Assembly (NCBI GenBank): GCA_964387025.1
Contig: CAYLUZ010000005.1
Span: 248,001-312,000, forward strand
DNA from: PNON01 sp964387025
GTDB taxonomy: Bacteria; Chloroflexota; Anaerolineae; Anaerolineales; Anaerolineaceae
Reading direction: 5' to 3'
Length of the DNA: 64,000 nucleotides
The translations under genes and the position numbers were made by a program. The notes under the pieces were generated by a model. That model was not told the DNA's origin and did no database searches. It worked only from the letters and a program-made list of their open reading frames with translations. Shown piece by piece: positions 8,273-16,984 of this stretch; the first letter of the stretch is position 1, and each line of letters begins with the position of its first letter.

Positions 8273-8299
8273 CCCCGCCCTAATCGGCGGGGTTTTTTT
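8273..8299 (+). terminator. Rho-independent terminator of the RRM gene
   Basis: CCCCGCC and GGCGGGG form a perfect 7-bp GC stem with a CTAATC loop, followed by seven T residues. Confidence 0.9.
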
Positions 8300-8406
8300 A
8301 TTACCGATAACTTTCCTTACTTCGAAAACGGCTAATTTGAATATAATAAAGTGCAATCTTAACAATAAATAACTTATCGCAAAATTAATGAACAGGAAGG
8401 GAAAAT

Positions 8407-8991
8407 ATGAATACAATTACTCAATTATTATTAGATAAATTATCCGGGGATGGATTGTCCCAGATCAGCCAGCAGATCGGTTCGAATGAGCAGAACACCT
8501 CATCAGCGCTTTCGATGGCGCTGCCCTTGCTGGTATCGGCATTGGCAAAGAACTCTTCCCAACCAGATGGCGCTCAGGCTCTCCATCAAGCCCTGGCAAA
8601 AGATCACAATGGATCCATTCTTAAGGATGTCACCGGTTACCTGACCAATCCGCAGGCCGCCAATGGCGCCGGGATCCTGGAACATGTCCTCGGTGGGCAG
8701 CAGCCGGTTGTCACCCAGGCTCTGGCAAAAGGCACCGGGATGCAAAGTAATCAGATCGCTCAATTATTACAGATCGCAGCCCCGTTATTAATGGGTGCTC
8801 TGGGTAAAAAGCAGAAACAGTCAAAACTCGATGCAGACGCCTTATCAAATTACCTCGGTGTGCAAAAACAGAAGACCCAAAAGGCGGCTCCGGATATGAT
8901 GAGCACGTTGAATACCCTGTTGGACTCGAATGGTGACGGCTCAGCACTGGATGAGATCATCGGGTTCGCCGGCAAACTATTTGGAAAATAA
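8407..8991 (+). CDS. DUF937-domain protein
   Basis: A 194-residue protein of the DUF937/YidB-like type. The pattern NTITQLLLDKLSGDGLSQISQQIGSNEQNTSSALSMALPLLVSALAKN near the N-terminus, repeated ALP/APLLMGALGKK segments, and the C-terminal SNGDGSALDEIIGFAGKLFGK are typical. No signal peptide or enzymatic motif is seen; it is probably cytoplasmic and helical. Function is unknown for the family. Ribosome-binding site GGAAGGG. Confidence 0.88.
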   Translation: MNTITQLLLDKLSGDGLSQISQQIGSNEQNTSSALSMALPLLVSALAKNSSQPDGAQALHQALAKDHNGSILKDVTGYLTNPQAANGAGILEHVLGGQQPVVTQALAKGTGMQSNQIAQLLQIAAPLLMGALGKKQKQSKLDADALSNYLGVQKQKTQKAAPDMMSTLNTLLDSNGDGSALDEIIGFAGKLFGK

Positions 8992-9027
8992 GACCAAAAC
9001 ATTAAATCACAACATGAATCAGTAATG

Positions 9028-9057
9028 AAACGTCCTCAACAAATGTTGAGGACGTTT
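9028..9057. terminator. Bidirectional hairpin between convergent genes
   Basis: AAACGTCCTCAACA and TGTTGAGGACGTTT pair perfectly over 14 bp with a two-base loop, between the DUF937 gene (+) and the DUF3597 gene (-). The T-rich flank makes it a plausible terminator for both directions. Confidence 0.75.
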
Positions 9058-9085
9058 GAATTATCATGATATTACTTATTTCTAA

Positions 9086-9610
9086 TTAATCTAAAAGTTC
9101 CTTTGGTATGTTGCCGCCGTTCTCTGCGATTTTTTGCAAAACGGTCTTATGCAGCCAGATGTTCATATTCACAGAATCTTTCATTTTTTCGGGTGGGCAT
9201 CCAAGTTCAACTGCAAGTTCCTTGCGGGCTTCTAGGCTGCTATCTATCCCCAGCAGTTTCAGCAGGTCAACGATCGAAGCTTTCCATTTAAGCTTGCCAC
9301 CATTGTCCTTGGCAAGTTTTTCGAGTTTACTGACTACGTCAACCATCTCAACCGGGGCAACATCAGGAACAGCAGCCGGTCTAAACGCTTCTGGTACAGG
9401 CCGTGAATCTGTATGGACCTTGGGAGCTGCTGGTGCAAGCGTGGTAGGTGTTACCTTCGGAGTTGGTGAGGTTGCAGTGGGTTCCCAGGGTCTCGCTACG
9501 GGTGTTGGTTTAACTGTTGCTGTGGCTGTCGCAGTTGGTCCGGGTTTCGGAGCCGGGGCTGCCGGTTTCTTTAGGCCAAGTTTTTCGAGAATATTACTGA
9601 ATAGGCTCAT
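9086..9610 (-). CDS. DUF3597-domain protein
   Basis: A 174-residue protein starting MSLFSNILEKLGL, with a long Pro/Ala/Thr linker (about residues 20-85) and a C-terminal DUF3597 domain (VEMVDVVSKLEKLAKDNGGKLKWKASIVDLLKLLGIDSSLEARKELAVELG..., ending in NGGNIPKELLD). The C-terminal part resembles LysM-associated or stress-linked DUF3597 proteins. The ATG at 9610 is preceded by GAAAGGA; an in-frame ATG at 9652 would add 14 residues. Function unknown. Confidence 0.85.
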   Translation of the reverse strand: MSLFSNILEKLGLKKPAAPAPKPGPTATATATVKPTPVARPWEPTATSPTPKVTPTTLAPAAPKVHTDSRPVPEAFRPAAVPDVAPVEMVDVVSKLEKLAKDNGGKLKWKASIVDLLKLLGIDSSLEARKELAVELGCPPEKMKDSVNMNIWLHKTVLQKIAENGGNIPKELLD

Positions 9611-9810
9611 TGTTTTCCTTTCGAAATCGTATCTTGTATTTTGATTTTCCATACTGACTTATATTCTATACTCATTATAACAATGGTGGACTGTGTTGTT
9701 CCAACTTTTATATATTCATACAATGTTCTAATAATGGATTGTATAGGCTGATCAAAAAATATTGCTCATAGGTAGTCTTCCAAGCGCGTTCCCAATGTAT
9801 CATTGAAAAA

Positions 9811-10665
9811 CTACCTTACGAATTGCCCCACCAGGAATGCTACGATTCCCAGCGTCAGTCCGATATACGCCATGCGCATTGCTTTGACGCCGCTGGCAGG
9901 ATCCTGAGACCTCCATAACCTCAACCCCGAATATATGATCAGTCCATCCATTATCACAATGAAGATCAGATAGGTCACCCCCAGCCACCCGAGAATGACT
10001 GGTAAAAAGCCGATCAAAATGACCAATACCCAGCACGCCATGGTGATCTTCAGCGCGAATCGTTTACCCTTGAGTAGCGCAATGGAGCGTGAGCTGCGCT
10101 TCTTATCCCCTTCCATATCCATGGCATCCCCTGCGATCTCCTCCCCAAGGTCAAAGAAGAAGGCGATCAGGCTGAAGGTCCAGACGATCCGGTTCCACGG
10201 GTCGTGCACCGTCATGGCACCCAGGATGAATGTGATGCCGACCGAAGCGCACACCAACAGGTTGCCGATCAGTCCGGATTGTTTATAGCGCAAATTATAC
10301 AGAAAGCCGATGATCCAGAAGATGATGCTGACGACCAGGGCATCTGAGCCGAGCGACCAGGCTGCAACCAGCCCGGCCAGTGTAACCACCACTGTAAACA
10401 CCAGCGCTTCCACCCGGCTGACTGCACCGGAGGGCAGCGGCCGATCAGGTGCATTGACCAGGTCCACCTCGTAGTCGAAGTAATCGTTCAGGATGATCGC
10501 CGAGCCGGACAGGGCAAATCCGGTGATGAAACCCAGCAGCCCGATAGCCAGCGGTGGCAATTTGCCTGCCGCCAGTATCTGCCCGGCGACGACACAGATC
10601 CCGGCTGCCAGGGAAAGGTCGGGCCGAATCAATCGGATGAATGCCTTTGTTTTTTGGATGATCAT
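9811..10665 (-). CDS. UbiA-family prenyltransferase
   Basis: A 284-residue polytopic membrane protein. The first Asp-rich motif is NDYFDYEVD followed by NAPDRPLPSG, and the second is DMEGDKKRSSRSIALLKG; both bind the prenyl diphosphate through Mg. The order matches geranylgeranylglycerol-phosphate synthase/4-hydroxybenzoate prenyltransferase relatives; the acceptor cannot be assigned. About eight transmembrane helices are expected. No Shine-Dalgarno is visible before the ATG, but a TATAAT (complement of 10672-10677) ends six bases upstream, so the transcript may be leaderless. It is divergent from the B3/B4 gene. Confidence 0.9.
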   Translation of the reverse strand: MIIQKTKAFIRLIRPDLSLAAGICVVAGQILAAGKLPPLAIGLLGFITGFALSGSAIILNDYFDYEVDLVNAPDRPLPSGAVSRVEALVFTVVVTLAGLVAAWSLGSDALVVSIIFWIIGFLYNLRYKQSGLIGNLLVCASVGITFILGAMTVHDPWNRIVWTFSLIAFFFDLGEEIAGDAMDMEGDKKRSSRSIALLKGKRFALKITMACWVLVILIGFLPVILGWLGVTYLIFIVIMDGLIIYSGLRLWRSQDPASGVKAMRMAYIGLTLGIVAFLVGQFVR

Positions 10666-10759
10666 GCGTAAATTATATCTGGAAAACCTATATAATTAAT
10701 ATCCACTCCAATTATAGGATGCGTTCCTAATGCACCAAAATATAATTAAGGAGGACACC

Positions 10760-11440
10760 ATGCTCACAATTTCAGCCTCTCAAGATTGGTACACCACCCA
10801 CCCCGGAGGCATCATCGGACTGCTCGAGCTGTCGGGGGTGGATAACACCCGCTCCTCTCATCGGTTGGAGGTTCGCAAACGGGAGACCGAAACCCGCCTG
10901 CGGCAGCAGTATACCGGCTTCACCCGCCCGGAATTCCTGGCCCTGCCAATCATGACAGCTTATGACAATTACTATAAGAAGTTCAACAAGACCTACCACG
11001 TCCAGCTTCAACTCGAGTCGATCGTGTTGAAAGGCAAGAGCCTGCCCAATATCTCACCCCTGGTGGATGCCAACTTCACCGCCGAAGTGGATACGCTGGT
11101 GCTGACCGCCGGGCATGACGTCGCGAAATTACATGGCTCCATCCTCTTTGATGTCTCACGTGAAGGGGATCAGATCATCCAGATGAGCGGCGAAGCCAAG
11201 ACCATGCGGCCGGGTGACATGATCATGAAGGATGCGGAAGGTATTTGCTGTTCCATCATTTACGGGCAGGATAACCGCTCGCCCATCACACCCGAGACCA
11301 CACACGTGCTGTATGTTTCATATGCCCCGCCAGGCGTCCCCGCGGAAGCTGTCGAGGCACAATTGCATCAGATCGAAGAAAATATCCGGCTGTTTTCCCG
11401 GGATGCAGTGGTGGAGCAGCACCGGCTGCTGACAGCATAA
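10760..11440 (+). CDS. B3/B4 tRNA-binding-domain protein
   Basis: A 226-residue stand-alone version of the B3/B4 domain found in phenylalanyl-tRNA synthetase beta subunits. Landmarks are the N-terminal WYTTHPGGIIGLLELSGVDN, the LPNISPLVDANFTAEVDTLVLTAGHD segment, and GEAKTMRPGDMIMKDAEGICCSIIYGQDNRSPITPETTHVLYVSYAPPGV. Such free-standing proteins may edit or bind tRNA or amino acids, but this is not established. The ATG at 10760 follows AAGGAGG. The methyltransferase gene starts seven bases downstream, so the two form an operon. Confidence 0.85.
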   Translation: MLTISASQDWYTTHPGGIIGLLELSGVDNTRSSHRLEVRKRETETRLRQQYTGFTRPEFLALPIMTAYDNYYKKFNKTYHVQLQLESIVLKGKSLPNISPLVDANFTAEVDTLVLTAGHDVAKLHGSILFDVSREGDQIIQMSGEAKTMRPGDMIMKDAEGICCSIIYGQDNRSPITPETTHVLYVSYAPPGVPAEAVEAQLHQIEENIRLFSRDAVVEQHRLLTA

Positions 11441-11447
11441 GGAAACC

Positions 11448-12119
11448 ATGAACACAGAATCAGGCACCAGCAGGGTAACGCGGACGAAAGAACAAGCCCT
11501 CTCTGCTTATAACAAAATAAGCTCAATATATGACCTCCTTTCCGGTTCGGCTGAGAAAAAGTACAAGGAAATGGGGCTGAAGATGCTGGCCGTCCATGAT
11601 GGCGAAAAGGTGCTGGAGATCGGCTTTGGCACCGGGCAGTGCCTGGTGCCCCTGGCCCGGGCAGTCGGCGATGCAGGCAGAGTGTACGGCATTGACCTTT
11701 CGGATGGGATGCTGAACGTGGCCCAGGGAAAAGTGACCCGCGCTGGTCTTGCCAACAGGGTGGAATTGACCAGCGGAGACGCCGCGCAGCTCCCGTATGC
11801 AGACAGCTTTTTTGATGCGGTCTTCATCAGCTTCACCCTCGAATTGTTCGATACGCCCGAGATCCCGGTTGTGTTGAAAGAATGCCGGCGCGCGCTGCGA
11901 CCCGGCGGACGCCTGTGCGTGGTGGCGCTGGCGAAACCGGAAAAGCCCGGCTTCATGGTGCGGCTATATGAATGGGCGCATGCCAGGCTGCCAGCCTACG
12001 TGGACTGCCGCCCCATCTTTGCCCGGCAGGAAATTGAGTTTGTAGGATACCGTGTGGAAAGCGTGAAAGATATGTCCATGTTTGGACTGCCTGTGGAAGT
12101 GGTCCTGGCGGGAAAATGA
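11448..12119 (+). CDS. Class I SAM-dependent methyltransferase
   Basis: A 223-residue Rossmann methyltransferase of the UbiE/type-11 group: motif I VLEIGFGTGQC, then YGIDLSDGMLNVA, GDAAQLPYADSFFDAVFISFTLELFD and LRPGGRLCVVALAKPE. The C-terminal part (YEWAHARLPAYVDCRPIFARQEIEFVGYRVESVKDMSMFGLPVEVVLA) is like bacterial menaquinone/ubiquinone or small-molecule methyltransferases. Substrate unknown. It is preceded at seven bases by the B3/B4 gene; the start ATG has AAGGA within the end of that gene. Confidence 0.9.
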   Translation: MNTESGTSRVTRTKEQALSAYNKISSIYDLLSGSAEKKYKEMGLKMLAVHDGEKVLEIGFGTGQCLVPLARAVGDAGRVYGIDLSDGMLNVAQGKVTRAGLANRVELTSGDAAQLPYADSFFDAVFISFTLELFDTPEIPVVLKECRRALRPGGRLCVVALAKPEKPGFMVRLYEWAHARLPAYVDCRPIFARQEIEFVGYRVESVKDMSMFGLPVEVVLAGK

Positions 12120-12282
12120 TGTTACTCTACTTGACCCGGACAGGGTACTCAGCGAGGATGCTGAGGATAAAGAGGGAAAAGGTCTGAGCCCCCTCCCACA
12201 GTAATTTGCTAGAATTCGGCTTGGCGCCCCCATTCCGACCTATGGTGCCGGGATATGGAATTTGACATGAGAAAAACAGAAC

Positions 12283-12618
12283 TTAATGGGGAAACAAAAG
12301 CTCGCCGAAGACAAGGAACAGGACAAATAAACCCGGCAGCAGACAGATCCAAACGAGGATCGAGCGTTCCTTCTTTCGGATGATCGCCACCAGGGCGATG
12401 ACCGCACCGGCAAGCCCGCATAAAAGCATGAAGATCCCATAAAAAGGCAGTACCATTCGGGTCACTTGTTCTGAAAATGTCACCCTCATGAACACTACCG
12501 TGTTGAGGATCGAAAGTACCACGTAAAGAGCCACCAGGCCAATCGCCCACCAGCCGAGCCGCGTGACCGGCCATACCAGGCTGCGGTGTTTCTTTGGTTG
12601 ATCCGTTTGATTATCCAT
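12283..12618 (-). CDS. Small three-helix membrane protein
   Basis: A 111-residue protein with three hydrophobic segments: about residues 22-45 (GWWAIGLVALYVVLSILNTVVFM), 58-84 (YGIFMLLCGLAGAVIALVAI) and 88-110 (ILVWICLLPGLFVLFLVFGELLFPH). The N-terminus is charged (DNQTDQPKKHRS). GAGGTGATGG precedes the ATG. No family or catalytic motif is recognised; it might be a membrane-anchored accessory protein, but nothing in the neighbourhood points to a role. Confidence 0.7.
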   Translation of the reverse strand: MDNQTDQPKKHRSLVWPVTRLGWWAIGLVALYVVLSILNTVVFMRVTFSEQVTRMVLPFYGIFMLLCGLAGAVIALVAIIRKKERSILVWICLLPGLFVLFLVFGELLFPH

Positions 12619-12725
12619 CCATCACCTCGCGAATGATAGTTCATTCAACAATATATATTAATTGTGAATCATTTTGCTTTGAAATTTCAACATGCCAAAA
12701 TCATTATACAGACTGGCGAGCAGGT

Positions 12726-12910
12726 TGTAGGTTGGGTTGAGCCATGTCTCACGCCGTCCTTCCCTACGCGATACTTCGGAATCGGCATCTCTCAACATCC
12801 TTCGACGGGCTCAGCAGGTAGGGTTCGTTGGAAACACACTAAAACCCTTGTGGGTTGGGTAGAGCCACTTCTGAGCCCACGGGAAGGACAAGGTGAAACC
12901 CGACAAATAG
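12726..12910. repeat. Dispersed GTTGGGTT-type repeat, compound copy
   Basis: Two half-elements: TGTAGGTTGGGTTGAGCC at 12726-12743, and 12847-12908 with TGGGTTGGGTAGAGCC...GAGCCCACGGGAAGGA and terminal GAAACCCGAC. Between them is CATCCTTCGACGGGCTCAG (12797-12815), a second short repeat type. The 30 bases at 12815-12846 (GCAGGTAGGG..CGTTGGAA) also precede the copy at 15084, so the duplicated unit is larger than the core element. The rest of 12619-12978 holds no supported gene. Confidence 0.6.
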
Positions 12911-12978
12911 CTTTTAAGAACATTTATCCTCCCGGTAAATTTACTATTTATGAATATGCAATCCTGGATCCTGTGGCA

Positions 12979-14817
12979 TCACTCCGTCAAAGTCATCTCC
13001 ACAGTCCATTCCTCAGTGGTCAAAGTCCCGCTGAAGGTTTCCTCAAAGTATTGGCCTTCCCACGTGAACATGTACGAACCATTAATGGCTCCTAAAACCA
13101 TATCCCCGCTGCCTGTTCCCCGGCAGGACCCGTTATCGCTGCACTCCCCGGTAAATGCAAGTGCATGAGTGGCACGGTACACGCTTTGCGAGGCCCACTC
13201 CGGTTGGACCACATCCGCTGCCAGGATACCACTTCCGTTTACTGGTCCACCCGCGGGCGAAAAGGTTAACTGCACCTGGTTAGTCACCATCGAACAATCG
13301 TTATGGATTGTGCAGAACCCGTACACATGAATAGTGGTGATACCCAGGCTGCCTTTGAGCGTCACACGGTCTTGAACAGTAGAGGTGGCAGACGATCCGG
13401 TGGGTGTCCTTTCATGGTCGGCGGTCCTGGTTTTCTCAGGTTCCGGGCTTTCTCCCGTTTCCTCCTGCTCCTCTGCCAGCGCTTCCTCCTCTGTGTCAAA
13501 TTTTACGATCTGATTCAGTATCTCACCGGTAATAGTGTCGGCCATCTCCCCGGCAGCATCCTCGTCGTACCCCATCTCCAACAGGTTATCCTTGATCTGG
13601 CCATTGATGCGCTCTTCCGCCTGGTTGCTGGCATATGCTGCAGCTCCTTCCAGGGGGTTCTCATAGGTAGTGTGGATCAATTCGACCCATTCATTCACCT
13701 TGTCGGCATAGTCAAAACCTTCTTCGATCCCCGGAAAACTGGACTGAAGCACCTGCTTGATGATCTCCACTTCCATATTCGCTCCTTTATCCACCAGGTT
13801 GGAGCCTTCTTCGTGGGCGATTTGCAGCAACGGCCGGTTGGTCTTGCGGCTATCCACAAGGGTGGCAACAAAAGCAGGCTCATCCATCAGAGAGTTGCGG
13901 ATGCGGTTGGCCTCACCCTGAAGCTCCCCGTTCTGCAGCTTGATGATCAACTCATCAAACGACTGCGCACCTCCGGTGGTGGAGGCGGGAATATACTGCC
14001 AGGCATCCATTTTCTCCTCTGCGGACATCCCCATAACTCCCGCAAGGATGTCTTCCACTGCACGACGGTCTATATTCCTGCTTTCAAAAAAGAACTCGAA
14101 TATGGATTCCTTAATACCGGCTTTCGGTTTGCAAACTCGCCTGCAGCCGGTAATGCCGGCGGCATTTTCTGCGCGCATCTCCAATGCAACGATAGCATTC
14201 AAGGTCGCGTCCTCCTGTTCAAGGACGGAGTCGTAATTTTCATAGATGGATCGCAATTCGGTGGGCGAAATATCGGATGAGAGTTCGAATAGCGGGGATG
14301 TGAAATCGTCGGATGTCGCCTCCAGGAAAGCCAACATACCGCTGCGGATGCCGGCCATGGCATTGGCCACCAGGATCAACTCCTGCTTGCGGTCAGGATC
14401 GGTTTCATTGACCGATGAACGGATGAGTGATTCCAGATCCACCCGTTCGTTCGTCCCGCTCACTTGCTGCCAGCTGATGGTATATATCATGTCATCCGCT
14501 CCCGTAGCCTCAATGTAATACGCATCCCCGGGCAGGAACCAGTCATCCTTCTCTGCATCACCGATGAACAGGTACGCAAAGGTCGTCGGGTTGGCACGGG
14601 GGATCGCAATTGCCAGAATCGGCTGGCTGCCCAAAGGAGAGGACCCGCTTTGATACGCCCCGGGTATTAAATTACCGATGATCCACGCGCTAAGATAACA
14701 AATACAGCAAAGCACCACCAGGCTGATAACAGCTATGCCAATAATGAGCAGCGTCTTGCTGGTGGACTTGTGTGCTGCGTAGGTAGTTCCGGATGGAAAA
14801 GTAGTTGGATTTCCCAT
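12979..14817 (-). CDS. Large membrane-anchored extracytoplasmic protein, unknown family
   Basis: A 612-residue protein with a short cytoplasmic N-terminus, one transmembrane helix at about residues 23-50 (LLIIGIAVISLVVLCCICYLSAWIIG) and a large outer part. The middle (residues 120-420) is predicted mostly helical and charged, an acidic low-complexity linker follows (EEEALAEEQEETGESPEPEKTRTADHERTPT), and the C-terminal 130 residues look beta-rich, with paired Cys (FCTIHNDC, GECSDNGSCRG). GGAGG precedes the ATG. No enzyme motif is evident. The C-terminal part may be a carbohydrate-binding or shielding domain, but this is a guess from composition. Confidence 0.7.
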   Translation of the reverse strand: MGNPTTFPSGTTYAAHKSTSKTLLIIGIAVISLVVLCCICYLSAWIIGNLIPGAYQSGSSPLGSQPILAIAIPRANPTTFAYLFIGDAEKDDWFLPGDAYYIEATGADDMIYTISWQQVSGTNERVDLESLIRSSVNETDPDRKQELILVANAMAGIRSGMLAFLEATSDDFTSPLFELSSDISPTELRSIYENYDSVLEQEDATLNAIVALEMRAENAAGITGCRRVCKPKAGIKESIFEFFFESRNIDRRAVEDILAGVMGMSAEEKMDAWQYIPASTTGGAQSFDELIIKLQNGELQGEANRIRNSLMDEPAFVATLVDSRKTNRPLLQIAHEEGSNLVDKGANMEVEIIKQVLQSSFPGIEEGFDYADKVNEWVELIHTTYENPLEGAAAYASNQAEERINGQIKDNLLEMGYDEDAAGEMADTITGEILNQIVKFDTEEEALAEEQEETGESPEPEKTRTADHERTPTGSSATSTVQDRVTLKGSLGITTIHVYGFCTIHNDCSMVTNQVQLTFSPAGGPVNGSGILAADVVQPEWASQSVYRATHALAFTGECSDNGSCRGTGSGDMVLGAINGSYMFTWEGQYFEETFSGTLTTEEWTVEMTLTE

Positions 14818-15052
14818 CGTCTATCCTCCAATTAAATTGATGATGAGACAAATGCAAGGGGAGGGTTCAGGGATGAGATTTGAAGAAAACGCTGCCAGCT
14901 CTGCAATGCTCCCATGGAACAATGGGCGAAGCCGTGCTGTGATGCGATACTACCATTATAGCGCGCGGGTATAAAAACCGCTGAATGGATTTTTTTTGAT
15001 TCCGAAATGGGTGGTTATTCCACTGTCCATTTTTTTAAAACATGGGAATTCT

Positions 15053-15126
15053 GCAGGTAGGGTAAGTTGGAATCTCACCAAAACCTTGTAGGTTGGGTTG
15101 AGTGCCTTTTACGAAACCCAACAATA
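15053..15126. repeat. Dispersed GTTGGGTT-type repeat, short copy
   Basis: 15084-15126 carries TTGTAGGTTGGGTTGAGTG, a short middle, then ACGAAACCCAACAATATC, so both inverted ends are present around a deleted centre. The preceding bases 15053-15083 (GCAGGTAGGG...) match 12815-12846. The rest of 14818-15247 holds no supported gene. Confidence 0.65.
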
Positions 15127-15247
15127 TCCAGCCCATAAGTTGAGTTGAAATTCCTGCTTGAATCGCAGGTATTTTTGATTTATTATATTTTTGTTATGTG
15201 GTAAGCGGTTAGTCGTTGTATTTTCACCTGACAAAAGGAGACGAACA

Positions 15248-15693
15248 ATGAATACCAAGAATCTGTTGCTCGCCGGGCTGATCGGAGGTTTGATCAGCAC
15301 CGCCCTATCGAACATTCCAATCATCAATTTTGTGAACTGCCTGCTCTGCGCTGGTTTCTGGGGGGAGCCCTGTTTGCGGTCTGGTTCTACAAGCGCCAGA
15401 CCGGTTCTGTCACACTGGGGCAGGGTGTCGTCATCGGACTCGTGGCGGGAGCCTTTCATGGGGTATTCGGGTTCATCCTCAGCGTGGTGGGGTTGGCTGG
15501 CACCCAAGCTCTGATGCAGAGCTACGCAAAATACCTGCCTCCGGATGCGAATATCGAAACGCCTCCACCCGGCATCGCTTCCGTCCTGTTCGACCTGGCG
15601 GGCGTCATCGTTGACCTTATCTTTGGCGCCATCGGAGGCCTGGTCGGCGGACTCATCTTCAAGCCCAAGACTCCTCCGGCTGTGGTGCCATAA
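15248..15693 (+). pseudogene. Frameshifted small Gly-rich membrane protein gene
   Basis: The frame starting at ATG 15248 (AAAAGGAG just upstream) reads MNTKNLLLAGLIGGLISTALSNIPIINFVNCLLCAGFWG, a membrane protein. It loses sense after the G-run at 15360-15365. The -1 frame continues the protein logically: GALFAVWFYKRQTGSVTLGQ, then GVVIGLVAGAFHGVFGFILSVVGLAG, to a stop at 15693 after GGLVGGLIFKPKTPP. Joined, this gives about 148 residues with four hydrophobic segments. A missing G (six instead of seven) would explain it; sequencing error or programmed slippage are alternatives. The gene lies between two copies of the dispersed repeat. Confidence 0.75.
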
Positions 15694-15701
15694 CGCATAA
15701 C

Positions 15702-15789
15702 ATGTAGGTTGGGTTGAGCCGGTTCCCGAGCCCGTCGATTGCATAGCGAAGCGGAGCATCCCATGGGAAGGATGGCGAAACCCAACAAT
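15702..15789. repeat. Dispersed GTTGGGTT-type repeat, most complete copy
   Basis: An 88-bp element: TGTAGGTTGGGTTGAGCC at the left, CCCGAGCCCGTCGAT and TAGCGAAGCGGAGCATCCC in the middle, and GGCGAAACCCAACAATA at the right. GTTGGGTT and AACCCAAC form an inverted repeat at the ends. The same parts recur at 1084-1316, 12726-12910 and 15084-15126. It is too short to code for anything and resembles REP-like or MITE-like elements. Confidence 0.7.
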
Positions 15790-15807
15790 ATCAGGCCATC
15801 GATCTCC

Positions 15808-16302
15808 TTAAAATGGTTTGAACTTCATCAGCCAGGTCAGCAGGATGATCGCAGCGTAACCGACCACAGCCAGTAACGCAGGGTTGGTTTTGTTCAATAG
15901 CGCATCGATCACCTCCTGGGGGGCGGGTTCATCCGGTTGATGCATTTTGCTGCCCACCTTATACTCCAGCCCGGCATCCTTGCGCACCTTCCCGTAGAAA
16001 CCTGACCCGGCTAGGCTCATATAGACATACATCACGATCAGCAAGCCCAGCGAGACCCAGATCCAGCCATGCCCCCACCACTTGCCCATGAAGCCCATCA
16101 CCACCCCCAGGACCAGAACGACGAGCAGGGAAATGTGTACAACCCCGATGGATGCACCAGAAAGATTCAACAATGCGTGAATGCGCTCCGGGTTCCGTTC
16201 CCGCCTGAGTGCAAACGCGACGCTCACAGACACACCGTGGGCCATAAGAAATGCAAAAACTGCGAGTATATGTAGAAAAACCAGCGCCAGATATAAGGAC
16301 AT
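15808..16302 (-). CDS. Four-helix membrane protein (DUF2269-like)
   Basis: A 164-residue protein beginning MSLYLALVFLHILAVFAFLMAHG, with four hydrophobic helices and a soluble loop (residues 105-140) that ends KMHQPDEPAPQEVID. The FLH..AVFAFL.AHG pattern in helix 1 is similar to DUF2269-type predicted integral membrane proteins. The ATG at 16302 is chosen because AGGAGG lies upstream; the frame extends to an alternative start at 16494 that lacks family similarity. Function unknown. Confidence 0.75.
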   Translation of the reverse strand: MSLYLALVFLHILAVFAFLMAHGVSVSVAFALRRERNPERIHALLNLSGASIGVVHISLLVVLVLGVVMGFMGKWWGHGWIWVSLGLLIVMYVYMSLAGSGFYGKVRKDAGLEYKVGSKMHQPDEPAPQEVIDALLNKTNPALLAVVGYAAIILLTWLMKFKPF

Positions 16303-16501
16303 AATTATTATCCTCCTGATAGATGGGTTTGAAATGTAATTTGATCCTCGATCCAATCCATTTGCTGTGGAGCAAACCGTACCGATCATTACCCGATCAG
16401 ATGGACCGAAAGATAATAAAACTGTAATCCAAATTATTATGCCGTAACCGAAAGCCACTTTCCACAAAAAGTATAAAGTGGAACTTTGTGCCATTAAGTA
16501 C

Positions 16502-16531
16502 AGGAGCGCAATCCGAATGGATTGCGCTCCT
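16502..16531 (-). terminator. Strong hairpin at the 3' end of the mannoside operon
   Basis: AGGAGCGCAATCC and GGATTGCGCTCCT pair perfectly over 13 bp around a 4-base loop, about 36 bases beyond the stop of the cupin gene. There is no clean T-run, so it may protect the 3' end rather than terminate. Confidence 0.6.
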
Positions 16532-16567
16532 TACCAAGGAGGAGAAAATACTTTAGGATTTTGACCC

Positions 16568-16984
16568 TTAAAACCTGTTCCCGGCAATTTGCATGATCAG
16601 GTTGTGCAGATTTTCGGGGATGGTGACAAATTCTGAGTTATTCCTGGTTGTATTCCGTTCTTCAATTAATAATACTGATGCATCCCTGCTGAGCAAAATG
16701 GTATGCCAGGTATTCATGCGCACATTATAGATCTTGCCAATCTCCATCTCCTGCGGAAGAATTCTATCCACCAGTTGGCCATTCCCGCCGATGATCAATA
16801 TACCAAAGCCTTTCGTCAACACAAAGACCTCATCCGTTTCTGTGTGACGTTCCAGCTTATTGTTGTACTGCGGGTGGATTTCATCCAAATAATTCAATAC
16901 AGCCACCTGCCAGCTATTGAATGCCACCTGTGGCTGGAAGCCCACCCCTTCATATCCGCGGATCTGCAGACAGCTCTCATCCAT
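16568..16984 (-). CDS. Cupin-like protein coupled to the GH94 gene
   Basis: A 138-residue protein with cupin-like features: NNKLERHTETDEVFVLTKGFGILIIGG (first motif, HxxTDEVFVLxxG) and MEIGKIYNVRMNTWHTILLSRDASVLLIEERNT (second motif). The start at 16984 overlaps the last 8 bases of the upstream GH94 gene (ATGGATGA), so translation is probably coupled; a start at 17008 is possible. It is the last gene of the beta-mannoside operon. It may be a sugar-binding or isomerase-like accessory protein, as small cupins are often found beside sugar catabolism genes, but the function is not shown. Confidence 0.75.
   Translation of the reverse strand: MDESCLQIRGYEGVGFQPQVAFNSWQVAVLNYLDEIHPQYNNKLERHTETDEVFVLTKGFGILIIGGNGQLVDRILPQEMEIGKIYNVRMNTWHTILLSRDASVLLIEERNTTRNNSEFVTIPENLHNLIMQIAGNRF

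Noticed and set aside
13303..14280. A 325-codon plus-strand ORF inside the 612-residue membrane-protein gene
   Set aside because: It has no ribosome-binding site or recognisable domain, while the opposite strand has a coherent protein with a transmembrane anchor and a good start.
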